DNA from: JBCBKU01 sp038521345
GTDB lineage: Bacteria > Pseudomonadota > Alphaproteobacteria > Rhodobacterales > Rhodobacteraceae
Direction: 5' to 3'
Length of the DNA: 64,000 nucleotides
Assembly (NCBI GenBank): GCA_038521345.1
Contig: JBCBKU010000011.1
Coordinates: 36,748 to 100,747 of the forward strand
Shown here: in pieces, positions 15,350 through 23,651 of the stretch
Layout of the letters: each line of letters starts with the position of its first letter
How positions within the stretch are numbered: the first letter of the stretch is position 1
Made by a program: the position numbers and the translations under genes
The notes under the pieces: generated by a model
What the model saw: the letters and a program-made list of their open reading frames with translations, nothing else
What the model was told of the DNA's origin: nothing
Databases searched by the model: none

Positions 15350-16122
15350 CGCCCCTCGTAAACCGCCTTGCGCTTTTCCATGAATGCCACGACGCCTTCC
15401 TTGAAGTCGCGCGTCTTGCCACAGACACCCTGCAATTCGGCCTCAAGCGCCAATTGCTGTTCAAGATCGTTTTCAAAGCTCTTGCGCAGGGCTTCCTTGG
15501 CCCCCCGATAGGCCACGGTCGGGCCCGCGGCCAGATGTGCGGCCCGCGCCCGCCAATGTGCATCGAACCCGTCATCCGGGACGGCCTCCCAGATCATGCC
15601 CCAGTCGCTTGCCTGCCGGGCCGTGATCGGTTCAGCAAAAAGGGCCGCGCCCATGGCTTTGGCAAATCCCATCTGGCGGGGCAGCCAATAGGTCCCGCCG
15701 GCATCCGGGATAAGACCGATCCGTGCGAAGGCCTGAAGGAACACGGCCGCTTCCGACGCAATCACCACATCCGCCGCAAGAGCCAAGTTGGCGCCCGCCC
15801 CCGCCGCCGGTCCGTTCACTGCGGCGATCGTCGGCACCGGGCAATCGAAGATTGCCCGGAGCATTGGCACATACTCATCCCGCAGCGTCCGTTCGAGATC
15901 CAGCGACGAGGCATTACCCCGATCCCCCAGATCCTGTCCGGAACAAAAGGCCCGCCCGGCACCGGTCAGCACAACGACCCGGGCACTCTCGGCCCCGGCT
16001 GCGACCGCATGGGTGATTTCCGCCCGCATCTGGGTGTTGAGCGCGTTCATCAAATCGGGACGGTTCAGTGTGACGACGGCCACACCTTCCGTCACCTGAA
16101 GCCGGATCGCCTGATAGTCCAT
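15346..16122 (-). CDS. enoyl-CoA hydratase/isomerase family protein (PaaG-like)
   Basis: 258 residues of the crotonase fold. Oxyanion-hole segments are GRAFCSGQDLGDRG and NGPAAGAGANLALAADVVIAS; the active-site segment is ARIGLIPDAGGTYWLPR. The pattern IPDAGGTYWLP is typical of PaaG-type 2-(1,2-epoxy-1,2-dihydrophenyl)acetyl-CoA isomerases, but other paa genes are not in view, so the CoA substrate is uncertain. It lies downstream of ccmF-ccmH. Its own promoter with a palindromic operator precedes it. Confidence 0.88.
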   Translation of the reverse strand: MDYQAIRLQVTEGVAVVTLNRPDLMNALNTQMRAEITHAVAAGAESARVVVLTGAGRAFCSGQDLGDRGNASSLDLERTLRDEYVPMLRAIFDCPVPTIAAVNGPAAGAGANLALAADVVIASEAAVFLQAFARIGLIPDAGGTYWLPRQMGFAKAMGAALFAEPITARQASDWGMIWEAVPDDGFDAHWRARAAHLAAGPTVAYRGAKEALRKSFENDLEQQLALEAELQGVCGKTRDFKEGVVAFMEKRKAVYEGR

Positions 16123-16145
16123 GGGTGTGCCTCCGTCGGTTCCCT

Positions 16146-16186
16146 TAGTGCCTATAAGTGAACCGATCAGTTCGGCACAAGGGTGA
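16146..16186 (-). promoter_or_regulatory. promoter and palindromic operator of the PaaG-like gene
   Basis: On the minus strand I see a -35-like TTGTGC, a 17-bp spacer and a -10-like TTATAG. Inside the spacer is a near-perfect 14-bp palindrome GAACYGATCRGTTC (16160-16173; 12 of 14 symmetric). A repressor bound there, for example of TetR type, would block RNA polymerase. No repressor gene is adjacent. Confidence 0.5.
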
Positions 16187-16194
16187 ACACTGCG

Positions 16195-16647
16195 TCAGCC
16201 CTCGTCGTCGAGAAGCCTGCGCAAGCGCGCCTCTTCGTCGGAAGACAGGGGATCCGGCGCCAAGGCTGCCCCGCCCCGCCGGAGGTAACCGAAGGCGAGT
16301 CCCCCCGCGAGGATCAACATGACCGGCCCGGCAATCCATAGGATCAGGTTCGACCCGGTCGCCCGGGGCCGCAGCAATGCGTATTCACCATAGCGATCGA
16401 CGATATAGGCAACGACCGCCGCATCGCTGTCGCCCGCAAGCAAACGCTCGCGCACCACAAGACGCATGTCCCGTGCCAACGCGGCGTTCGATTCATCGAT
16501 GGATTCGTTGCGGCAAACGAGGCAACGCAAGCCCTGCGAGATGTCACGAGCCCTGGCCTCAAGGGCCGAATCCTCGAGCAATTCGTTCGGTTCAAGCGCC
16601 GCAGCCGGTGCAGAAAGCAGCATCAGGGCAAGGAGGACCGACCTCAT
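16195..16647 (-). CDS. ccmH: cytochrome c maturation protein CcmH
   Basis: 150 residues: signal peptide/anchor (MRSVLLALMLLSAPAAALEP), the CXXC motif GLRCLVCRNESIDES used to reduce apocytochrome CXXCH thiols, and a C-terminal transmembrane helix (about 103-125) followed by a short acidic tail. Short N-terminal-type CcmH, without the TPR (CcmI) half. The ATG overlaps the ccmF stop by ATGA, so it is translationally coupled. Works with CcmF in periplasmic haem ligation. Confidence 0.95.
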   Translation of the reverse strand: MRSVLLALMLLSAPAAALEPNELLEDSALEARARDISQGLRCLVCRNESIDESNAALARDMRLVVRERLLAGDSDAAVVAYIVDRYGEYALLRPRATGSNLILWIAGPVMLILAGGLAFGYLRRGGAALAPDPLSSDEEARLRRLLDDEG

Positions 16648-18620
16648 TCCGCTGGCACCGGGTCGGTTCCCAAGGTCTTGCGCGTCCCTGCCGCAACCCG
16701 GAACCGGCGGTCTGTCAGGCTCAGAACGCCACCCAACGCCATGATGATTGCTCCGGCCCAGATCCAGTTCGCGAAGGGCTTGATGAATGTCCGGACGGTC
16801 CAACCGCCATTGTCCTGAGGATCGCCTATGACCAGATAGATGTCGCGGAAGACACCGGACTGGATCGCGGCCTCGGTCGTGGGCATCCCGGCGACAGGAT
16901 AAACGCGCTTTTCCGGGAACAGCGTCACGACCTCTTGCCCGCCTCGCTCGACCCGGATTTCAGCCATCGTCGACAGATAGTTCGGTCCTTCGATTCGCTG
17001 CACGTCGAGAAGCGTGATCTCGTAGCGGCCGGCGTCGTAGGTTTGTCCGATCTGGGCCACGCGAATGTCCTCGGTTGTCCATGCCACCAGCGCGGCAACC
17101 CCGAAGGTGGTAATTCCAAAACCCCCATGGGCGACCGCCTTGCCCCAATCCGCCCTTGGTATGCGGGTCAAGCGCGACAGGCGGTGCCAAAGCGTCCCGC
17201 GCCCTGTCCGCTGCCAGAGATCGACGGCGGCGCCCGCAACCAACCAGGTGCCCAGCACCGCTCCGACTGGTGCCAGGGCGCTTTTCCCGGTCTGGACGGC
17301 CCAGACAAGGGCCCCAACCGCAATGGCAAGGGCAAGGGCGCCAGCCAGTGGCTGCGCCGCGCGCCCGATCCTGGCCCGCTTCCACGGCAGAACGGCGCCC
17401 AACGGCAGAACAGCAGCCAACGCAACCATGAACGGTGTAAACGCGATGTTGAAGAACGGCGGTCCCACGGACAACGTACGGTCAAACAACATCTCGGCGA
17501 TGAGCGGCCAGATCGTCCCTATGAAAACGACGAAGGTCGAGACCGCCAGTAGCACATTGTTAACGACAAGCGCGCCTTCGCGGCTGATTGTAGAGAACAC
17601 GCCCCGCGCCTCCAGCGCCGCCGATCGCGCCGCAAATAGCGTCAGCCCGCCGCCAAGAAACACCCCGGTGATGATCAGAAGATAGATGCCGCGTTCGGGA
17701 TCATTGGCAAAGGCATGGACCGACGTCAGTACGCCCGAACGCACGATGAAGGCCCCGATCAGAGAGAAGCCGAAAGCGAGGATTGCCAACAGGATGGTCC
17801 ACGCTTTCAGCGCCTCGCGCTTTTCCACAACAATCGCCGAATGCAAAAGGGCGGCCCCGATCAGCCAGGGCATGAACGAAGCGTTCTCAACCGGATCCCA
17901 GAACCAGAATCCGCCCCAACCAAGTTCGTAATAGGCCCACCAGGACCCCAGTGCGATGCCAATGGTCAGTGTCAGCCACGACAGCAAAGTCCAAGGACGC
18001 ACCCAGCGCCCCCAGGCCGCATCGACCCGCCCCTCGATCAAAGCCGCGATGGCAAAGGCAAACGACGTCGAAAGCCCAACATAGCCGACGTAGAGAAACG
18101 GTGGGTGGAACGCGAGGCCCGGGTCCTGCAAGAGCGGGTTCAAATCGCGTCCGTCGAACGGTGGCACTTCGAGCCGGAGAAACGGGTTCGACGTGAAGAT
18201 CAGGAAGGCAAGGAACGCGACACCGACCGATCCTTGAACCGCCAACACCCGTGCCCGGAAAGTTGGTCTCAGATCCCGCCCGAACCACGCCACCATCGCG
18301 CCAAAGAGCGCAAGGATCAGGCACCAGAGCAGCATCGAGCCCTCATGGTTCCCCCAGACACCCGTCACCTTGTAGAGCATCGGTTTCAACGTGTGGGAAT
18401 TCAGCGTGACCAACCGCAGCGAAAAGTCCGACATCACGAAGGCATAAGTCAGGGCCGCGAAAGAAAACGACAAAAGCGCCAGTTGGATAGTCGCCGCCGC
18501 CTCGCCCAGCGCCATCCACCCGCGCCAGCCGCGTGCAGCGCCGATCATTGGCACAACGGTCTGAAGGCCGGCGACGACCAGCGCCAGTAGAAGGAAAAAG
18601 TGACCCAGTTCGACAATCAT
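16644..18620 (-). CDS. ccmF: haem lyase CcmF (cytochrome c-type biogenesis)
   Basis: 658 residues with about 15 transmembrane segments. The Trp-rich haem-handling signature GWGGFWFWDPVENASFMPWL lies near residue 240, and an early WGNHEGSMLLW motif contains a conserved His. CcmF with CcmH joins haem from CcmE to apocytochromes c. The gene is full length for the family and followed by coupled ccmH. ccmE sits about 2.7 kb upstream, separated by the lysis cassette. Confidence 0.96.
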   Translation of the reverse strand: MIVELGHFFLLLALVVAGLQTVVPMIGAARGWRGWMALGEAAATIQLALLSFSFAALTYAFVMSDFSLRLVTLNSHTLKPMLYKVTGVWGNHEGSMLLWCLILALFGAMVAWFGRDLRPTFRARVLAVQGSVGVAFLAFLIFTSNPFLRLEVPPFDGRDLNPLLQDPGLAFHPPFLYVGYVGLSTSFAFAIAALIEGRVDAAWGRWVRPWTLLSWLTLTIGIALGSWWAYYELGWGGFWFWDPVENASFMPWLIGAALLHSAIVVEKREALKAWTILLAILAFGFSLIGAFIVRSGVLTSVHAFANDPERGIYLLIITGVFLGGGLTLFAARSAALEARGVFSTISREGALVVNNVLLAVSTFVVFIGTIWPLIAEMLFDRTLSVGPPFFNIAFTPFMVALAAVLPLGAVLPWKRARIGRAAQPLAGALALAIAVGALVWAVQTGKSALAPVGAVLGTWLVAGAAVDLWQRTGRGTLWHRLSRLTRIPRADWGKAVAHGGFGITTFGVAALVAWTTEDIRVAQIGQTYDAGRYEITLLDVQRIEGPNYLSTMAEIRVERGGQEVVTLFPEKRVYPVAGMPTTEAAIQSGVFRDIYLVIGDPQDNGGWTVRTFIKPFANWIWAGAIIMALGGVLSLTDRRFRVAAGTRKTLGTDPVPAE

Positions 18621-18692
18621 GTCGCGAACCTAGCGGTCCACACTCCCGAAGCCAACGGCCCCGCGCGCCAATGTCGCGCGTACGGACGCGTT

Positions 18693-19112
18693 TCAAAGCA
18701 TCGACACCGCCGTTGCAATAACCAGAGCAGCACAAACGGGCCATAAGAACGCTCGTGACCCAAGCCCCATCGACCTCTGGATGACCAGGAAATGTAGAAT
18801 TGCTCCGACAAAGTAGAGCGCAAGAAACACAAACAGGAGTGCAGCGTCCTTCATCGCTGCAGGCGCGCCGGCGACGGAATACGTCCACCACCACCCCATC
18901 ACGCTCGCCGCGCCAGCCCAACTGCAGGCCATGCCCAGAGCCAACGGCGTAGCCCGGGTCGACCAGAGCCAAAGGAACGTCCCGGAGATCATCGCTGCCA
19001 TGACTGTCAATGCGCCATAGGCGATGTCGTAGGTGCGGTCATATCCCTGCAATCCGTTGGACAACAGCAGAACAGCCACGATCATGAAGAGCAGTGCCAG
19101 CGCCTCTTTCAT
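18693..19112 (-). CDS. small four-helix membrane protein of unknown function
   Basis: 139 residues with four hydrophobic segments (about 5-20, 35-50, 60-80 and 85-135 containing two). A conserved-looking WGWWWTYSVAG stretch lies in the middle. I do not recognise a family. The ATG shares bases with the stop of the upstream 44-codon ORF (ATGA) and has GGAG upstream, so it is translated together with the phage-type lysis genes. It may be an accessory lysis or envelope protein, or an unrelated passenger. Confidence 0.6.
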   Translation of the reverse strand: MKEALALLFMIVAVLLLSNGLQGYDRTYDIAYGALTVMAAMISGTFLWLWSTRATPLALGMACSWAGAASVMGWWWTYSVAGAPAAMKDAALLFVFLALYFVGAILHFLVIQRSMGLGSRAFLWPVCAALVIATAVSML

Positions 19113-19243
19113 TCTCCTAATACCTCTTTGACCGCCTCATCCAGTTTTTTTGCTGCGTCCCGATGCCGGGCCAGGGCGTCTTTCCATTTCCGCCCCGTAA
19201 TCTCGTCCCGCAAGAACCTGTAAATGAGAAAAAATTTCGTCAT
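19109..19243 (-). CDS. 44-residue basic protein in the lysis cassette
   Basis: A short ORF beginning MTKFFLIYRFLRDEITG and ending in a charged helix (KKLDEAVKEVLGE). It starts 6 bp after the 59-residue membrane protein stop and its stop overlaps the next start (ATGA). The tight spacing on both sides supports translation. A competing ORF in another frame (19137-19253) is less protein-like. Function unknown. Confidence 0.5.
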   Translation of the reverse strand: MTKFFLIYRFLRDEITGRKWKDALARHRDAAKKLDEAVKEVLGE

Positions 19244-19249
19244 GCGATG

Positions 19250-19429
19250 TCATGCCCGCGGCAGCCTCTCCCGTATCATGGTGTTCAGTTCCACAAGGAT
19301 TTTCGTGTTCTTGTCCAATGCCTCGCGGGTGGCGGCTTCTTTTTGGAGGTCCCGCCAGAGCAGGTAGAAAACGAGCAGCGCCCAAGGACCGTGCTCGGCC
19401 ACGAGCCGGGCGAGGATGTCTCCGCTCAT
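19250..19429 (-). CDS. 59-residue single-helix membrane protein (lysis cassette)
   Basis: A short protein with one N-terminal transmembrane helix (HGPWALLVFYLLWRDL) and a charged cytosolic tail (KEAATREALDKNTKIL). The ATG overlaps the holin stop in an ATGA arrangement. Size and topology resemble a second holin, antiholin or spanin-like accessory, but no sequence family was recognised. Confidence 0.7.
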   Translation of the reverse strand: MSGDILARLVAEHGPWALLVFYLLWRDLQKEAATREALDKNTKILVELNTMIRERLPRA

Positions 19430-19995
19430 CTGGCCTCCCTCCATGCATCGAGGGCCGGGTTTTCGTCGTTTGTTTCTGCAGCCTCGTCGCCCTCGGCGAC
19501 AACGCCCGGGGTGGCCCCCTCGGCACCAGCATCCAGAGCCCGCAGCGCCGCGAGGTTCTTGTGTACCTCTGCCGTCCGAGCAAGGGTCTCGGCCATCGAG
19601 CGTTGGAACTCCTGACCTTTGGTCTGATGCCGCGCTCCGAAATAAAAACTGACGATCGCACCCAAGAGCCACCAGAGGGGCTCGGGGACCAGCTGGATCC
19701 CCTGCATGCGGCCGGCAAACCATACTGGATCGACCATGGCCGCCACGAAGAGCGCGAGCGTCCCGAGCGCCAGCGCCGGCCGCGGAATCCGATTGACCGC
19801 ATCCATGACCCGGTCAAAAACTCCGCGTTTCGGCGCCGTGAACTCTGCCGCGAACTGCAAGAGCGCGGCCTCGGATGACCGCGCAGCCCGTTCGGCGCCC
19901 GCCTCCGCGTTCTCGCGAAAGACCTCGACGGTTTCCTTGACGACGTTGGACCCGCCGCCAAAGAGAAAGGTCAGGACCCGCTCGATCACGCCCAT
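19426..19995 (-). CDS. holin family protein (gene transfer agent-type)
   Basis: 189 residues: a short amphipathic start (MGVIERVLTFLFGGG), a central helical region, two transmembrane segments (ALALGTLALFVAAMV and PLWWLLGAIVSFYFGARH, about 72-120), and a charged C-terminal tail. This is the holin type paired with GH108 muramidases in Rhodobacteraceae, where the pair releases gene transfer agent particles. It overlaps the endolysin stop by 10 bp. Confidence 0.85.
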   Translation of the reverse strand: MGVIERVLTFLFGGGSNVVKETVEVFRENAEAGAERAARSSEAALLQFAAEFTAPKRGVFDRVMDAVNRIPRPALALGTLALFVAAMVDPVWFAGRMQGIQLVPEPLWWLLGAIVSFYFGARHQTKGQEFQRSMAETLARTAEVHKNLAALRALDAGAEGATPGVVAEGDEAAETNDENPALDAWREAR

Positions 19996-20597
19996 GCCGC
20001 AACCCGTGCGCGGTGCGCGGCCTCCGTGAGGTGATAGCGCGGCGCGATGAACTCCTCCGCGCGGCGGATCCAGCCGCCCTTTCCACCGTCCCGCCGCCGC
20101 GCAAATTTCCGCGATGCTGGCCGCCGGTCGGCCAATCGGTAATAGTAGTTCCGCCGTGCAATCCCATAGGCATCGGCAATATGGGAAGGCGCCGCCGCCG
20201 CCGCTCGTTCGACCGCTTGGATCGTGATGGGTCCGATGACCCCATCGGCCGTCGCCGGATATCCCATCCGCGTCACGAGGCGCTGCAGGATCTTCACAGC
20301 ATTCGGTCCGGCGTTCACATACATGTCGAACACGGTTGCATGCAGGACTTCGGGCAGGTCCGCGATCCGTGGCTGATGGAAGTAATACCGAATGAAGATC
20401 GCCCGTGCCCGCCCCCGTGTAAGCCGATGCACATCGGCCGCGTCTACATCCCCGTCCCGGTCGAGGTCGAGCCCCAGTCGACGCATCGTGTGAACTGTGA
20501 CCCCAAACTTCGTCGCCCCTCCGGGATCGTCGGGATCGTTTACGAACCCGCCCTCCCGGGCGATGATTTCGTCGGCAATGTCGGAAACCCGTCGCAT
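19986..20597 (-). CDS. GH108-type N-acetylmuramidase (endolysin)
   Basis: 203 residues. It opens with the glycoside hydrolase 108 catalytic segment AREGGFVNDPDDPGGATKFG (Glu near residue 13), followed by a calcium-like DLDRDGDVDAAD loop, and a C-terminal PG_binding_3-like region (FDMYVNAGPNAVKILQRLV). It cleaves peptidoglycan. The ATG at 20597 matches the family N-terminus; a TTG at 20639 would add 14 residues. Known relatives are the lysis genes of the Rhodobacter capsulatus gene transfer agent, which lie away from the structural cluster, as here. Confidence 0.9.
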   Translation of the reverse strand: MRRVSDIADEIIAREGGFVNDPDDPGGATKFGVTVHTMRRLGLDLDRDGDVDAADVHRLTRGRARAIFIRYYFHQPRIADLPEVLHATVFDMYVNAGPNAVKILQRLVTRMGYPATADGVIGPITIQAVERAAAAAPSHIADAYGIARRNYYYRLADRRPASRKFARRRDGGKGGWIRRAEEFIAPRYHLTEAAHRARVAAWA

Positions 20598-20692
20598 TGT
20601 GCGCCCCGGTGTGAAACTCGGAACGAAACCTCGACGCAATGTGTTAACTCAGGGGCAAACCACCGTTCGCACCCTGTTCAGGAGACACCCTT

Positions 20693-21247
20693 ATGGCCCC
20701 AAGCACGCCGATCGTAGACTTTGGCTGGACCGCGCCCGACTTCAGCCTGCCCGCCACGGACGGGCGCATGGTTTCCCTTTCAGAAGCGAAAGGCGAAAAC
20801 GGTATTCTCGTTGCCTTCATCTGCAACCATTGCCCCTATGTGGTCGCGGTCATCGATCGGATCGCTCGGGATGCTCGGGACCTTGCGCCGCTCGGGGTCA
20901 CCACGCTTGCCATCTGTTCGAACGATGCGGTGAACTACCCTGCCGACAGTTTTGACAAGATGAAAGAGTTCGCGGCCATCCATTCGCTGCCCTTTCCCTA
21001 TCTCCATGACGAGGATCAGGGCGTTGCCCGGGCTTATGACGCTGTCTGTACCCCAGACTTCTTTGGCTTCGATGCAGATCTGGGGCTTCAGTACCGGGGT
21101 CGGCTCGACGCCTCGGGGCCGCGCCCCGGATCGCCGGATCTCCGCCGCGAGCTGTTCGAGGCGATGAAGGCCGTGGCCGAAACGGGCCGGGGACCCGCGG
21201 ACCAGACCCCGTCGATGGGATGTTCGATCAAGTGGAAAGCGGCCTGA
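20693..21247 (+). CDS. AhpC/TSA-type thioredoxin-fold protein
   Basis: 184 residues. Thioredoxin fold with WTAPDFSLPATDG at the start, an active-site-like FICNHCPYVVAV (CxxC near residue 43), the DEDQGVARAYDAVCTPDFFGFD segment and a C-terminal SMGCSIKWK signature. This uncharacterised family (often called thioredoxin family protein) is common in proteobacteria. It is probably a cytosolic thiol protein. It stands alone on the plus strand between the lysis cassette and ccmE. Confidence 0.88.
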   Translation: MAPSTPIVDFGWTAPDFSLPATDGRMVSLSEAKGENGILVAFICNHCPYVVAVIDRIARDARDLAPLGVTTLAICSNDAVNYPADSFDKMKEFAAIHSLPFPYLHDEDQGVARAYDAVCTPDFFGFDADLGLQYRGRLDASGPRPGSPDLRRELFEAMKAVAETGRGPADQTPSMGCSIKWKAA

Positions 21248-21310
21248 CTGGCCAGCAACCGCATGTTTTTGAGTACTTTTTTAAGGTGACGGAGGGGCCG
21301 CGCGGGCCCC

Positions 21311-21754
21311 TCATCCGTTTGGATCCTGGTAAACGCCCTGTTCCTTCAGCGCGTCGATAACCTCGGCCGGCATATAGGTCTCGTCATGGCGTGCGAGGAT
21401 CTCGGTCGCCTCGAAGACCCCGTCCACATACGTGCCCGTGCCGACCATACCCTCGCCTTCTCCAAAGAGATCGGGAAGCACGCCGGTATAGGCCACCGGG
21501 ATCGAAGCACCGCCATCGGTCACTTCAAAGACCACGCGCTCGCCCTGGCCACGGACAAGCGAGCCTTCCGCGACAAGTCCTCCTATCCGAAAGATCTCGG
21601 AGGGCGGTGGCGGCGCCTCAGCCACTTGGCTTGGGCTGCGGAAAAAGTTGATCCCATCGCGCATGGCATAGCCGATAAGTGCCGTGGACACGGCAAGGGC
21701 CACGAATGCGATCAGGATGACTTGGATCCGGCGTTGTTTCTTGAGACCTTTCAT
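21311..21754 (-). CDS. ccmE: periplasmic haem chaperone CcmE
   Basis: 147 residues: a basic N-terminus, one transmembrane anchor (IQVILIAFVALAVSTALIGY), an OB-fold beta barrel, and the haem-binding histidine motif ARHDETYMPAEV. Standard length. The ATG at 21754 has GAGGG just upstream and begins 5 bp after the argC stop; an upstream TTG at 21763 is less likely. A GC-rich hairpin AGGGGCC/GGCCCCT (21293-21311) lies at the stop codon. Confidence 0.95.
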   Translation of the reverse strand: MKGLKKQRRIQVILIAFVALAVSTALIGYAMRDGINFFRSPSQVAEAPPPPSEIFRIGGLVAEGSLVRGQGERVVFEVTDGGASIPVAYTGVLPDLFGEGEGMVGTGTYVDGVFEATEILARHDETYMPAEVIDALKEQGVYQDPNG

Positions 21755-21759
21755 GACCC

Positions 21760-22788
21760 TCAAGGATAGAGCGGCGCGAGTTCTAACCCAAGCCTCTCAT
21801 CCTCCCCCAACATCAAATTTGCGTTCTGGACCGCCTGGCCGGACGACCCCTTCGTCAGGTTGTCGAGTACGGCGACGATCGTCGCGCGACCCGCCACGCG
21901 ATCCCCAACCACTCCGATATGAACGTGGTTCGATCCCCGGGCATCCTTCATCGCCGGCACCTGGCCCAAAGGCCGCACATGGACAAACGGCTCGGACACA
22001 TAGGCCTTTTCCAGCACATCGTGCACCTGTACCGGGTCCCCGAGCACATAGGCGGTGACGACGATTCCGCGCGCAGCCGGGATCAGATGCGGCGCGAACT
22101 GTACTCGCACCTCGCGACCAGCCACGGCCGAAAGCTCTTGATCGAACTCGCCAAGATGCCTGTGCGTGCCCCCCATCGCATACGGCAGGACGTTCTCGTA
22201 AAGCTCCGACAGCATCAGGTGCTCCTTCTGGGTCCGTCCCGCACCAGAGGTCGCCGCCTTCAGATCCATGATGATATGGTCGAGGTCGATCACGCCGGCC
22301 GCCACAAGCGGACGAAGCGCATATTGACCCGTGGCTGCATTGCAGCCGGTGCCGGCCACGAACCGTGCCGCCCGGATTTCGTCGCGATAGAACTCGGTCA
22401 ATCCGTAGACAGCCTCGGCCTGCATTTCGGGAGCGGTGTGCGGTTTGCCATACCAGCGTTCATAGGCGGCCGGATCCCGAATCCTGAAGTCCGCCGACAA
22501 GTCGACGATCTTCAGGTCCTTAGGCAAGCCCGCGATCACTTCCTGGCTTGTTCCGTGGGGCAAGGCACAGAACACCAGATCGACCGTGGCAAAGTCGATC
22601 TCTTCGATCCGGGTAAGCCGTGGCAATGCGTACGGTCCAAGATGCGGATAGACCTCTGCCATATCCATCCCGGCCTTGCGGTCGGCAGCCAAGGCCACAA
22701 TCTCGAATGTCGGATGGGTGGCGACGATGCGCGCCAGTTCCGCGCCTGTATACCCGCTCGCCCCCAGAATTGCGATGTTGTGGGACAT
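21760..22788 (-). CDS. argC: N-acetyl-gamma-glutamyl-phosphate reductase
   Basis: 342 residues. N-terminal NADP fold (IAILGASGYTGAELARI) and catalytic cysteine in VAGTGCNAATGQYAL (Cys149). Converts N-acetylglutamyl phosphate to the semialdehyde in arginine synthesis. Full length (type 1 ArgC). Followed by ccmE with 5 bp spacing and preceded by murI. An inverted repeat TTTCAAACGATTGAAA lies just before its start. Confidence 0.96.
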   Translation of the reverse strand: MSHNIAILGASGYTGAELARIVATHPTFEIVALAADRKAGMDMAEVYPHLGPYALPRLTRIEEIDFATVDLVFCALPHGTSQEVIAGLPKDLKIVDLSADFRIRDPAAYERWYGKPHTAPEMQAEAVYGLTEFYRDEIRAARFVAGTGCNAATGQYALRPLVAAGVIDLDHIIMDLKAATSGAGRTQKEHLMLSELYENVLPYAMGGTHRHLGEFDQELSAVAGREVRVQFAPHLIPAARGIVVTAYVLGDPVQVHDVLEKAYVSEPFVHVRPLGQVPAMKDARGSNHVHIGVVGDRVAGRATIVAVLDNLTKGSSGQAVQNANLMLGEDERLGLELAPLYP

Positions 22789-22834
22789 TTCCCACTCCTT
22801 TCAAACGATTGAAATCAGAACACGTTGTTCGGCC

Positions 22835-23647
22835 TCACGCCGCCTCGAACGTGATCCTTCGTCGGAGGAACTGCGTGGCTTTGGACGACACCCGCGCTGG
22901 ATCCCCGGTGGTCAGAAATCCCGCCTCGGTCCCTGATCCCCGCATCTCGGGGCGCCGGGAGAGATAGTCCGCAAGGCTCTCTGCAACCAAGGCCGCCTGA
23001 CTGAAAACCCGCACATCCGGGCCCAGCGCATCCTGAAATACCGCCTCCATCAGCGGATAATGGGTGCAGCCGAGAACCGCCGCATCGGGCGCTGGCATCT
23101 TGCGCTTCAGCGCGTCCACATGGGACCGCACCAGCGCTTCCGCCAAGATCTCATCGCCTTCCTCGATTGCATCCACGACACCGCCGCAGGACTGCGCCTC
23201 GACATCCACCCCGATCGCCCGGAAGGCCAGTTCCCGCTGGAACGCCCGACTTGCCACCGTGGCCGGCGTTGCGAAAAGCGCCACGTGCTTCACTGCGACT
23301 TCCCGCGGCGGAGAATTGTCGCCCCACTGGCGTTCGGTCAGTGCTTCGATCAACGGGACGAAGACGCCGAGCACCCGTTTGTCCCTGGGGACCCACACTT
23401 CCTGCATCCGCCGAAGGGCAGCCGCCGAGGCGGTGTTGCAGGCGAGAATTACCAGATCGCAGCCGGCGTCCCAAAGACGCTCGACGGCTGCCGTCGTCAG
23501 TCCGTAGATGTCGTCCGGATCGCGGACGCCGTAGGGCGTGTGCGCGGAATCCCCGAAATAGACGAAGGGCACGTCGGGCAACCGCCGCGACACGGCGTCC
23601 AGAACGGTCAAACCGCCCAGACCGGAATCGAAAATGCCGACGGCCAT
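22835..23647 (-). CDS. murI: glutamate racemase
   Basis: 270 residues. The hallmark segments are all present: GIFDSGLGGLTVLDAV at the start, ILACNTASAAAL (first catalytic Cys) and VLGCTHYPLMEAVF (second catalytic Cys). Makes D-glutamate for peptidoglycan. The ATG at 23647 lies 4 bp after the acyltransferase stop, which places it in the same unit; a longer ORF would overlap that gene. Confidence 0.95.
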   Translation of the reverse strand: MAVGIFDSGLGGLTVLDAVSRRLPDVPFVYFGDSAHTPYGVRDPDDIYGLTTAAVERLWDAGCDLVILACNTASAAALRRMQEVWVPRDKRVLGVFVPLIEALTERQWGDNSPPREVAVKHVALFATPATVASRAFQRELAFRAIGVDVEAQSCGGVVDAIEEGDEILAEALVRSHVDALKRKMPAPDAAVLGCTHYPLMEAVFQDALGPDVRVFSQAALVAESLADYLSRRPEMRGSGTEAGFLTTGDPARVSSKATQFLRRRITFEAA

Positions 23648-23651
23648 GGCC

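Noticed and set aside
19137..19253. Alternative 38-codon ORF after the 59-residue lysis protein
   Set aside because: It overlaps that gene by ATGA, but its composition is poor and the 44-codon ORF in another frame couples to both neighbours.
21293..21311. GC hairpin at the ccmE stop as a terminator
   Set aside because: No T-run follows on the ccmE strand, and the T-rich stretch precedes the hairpin on the other.
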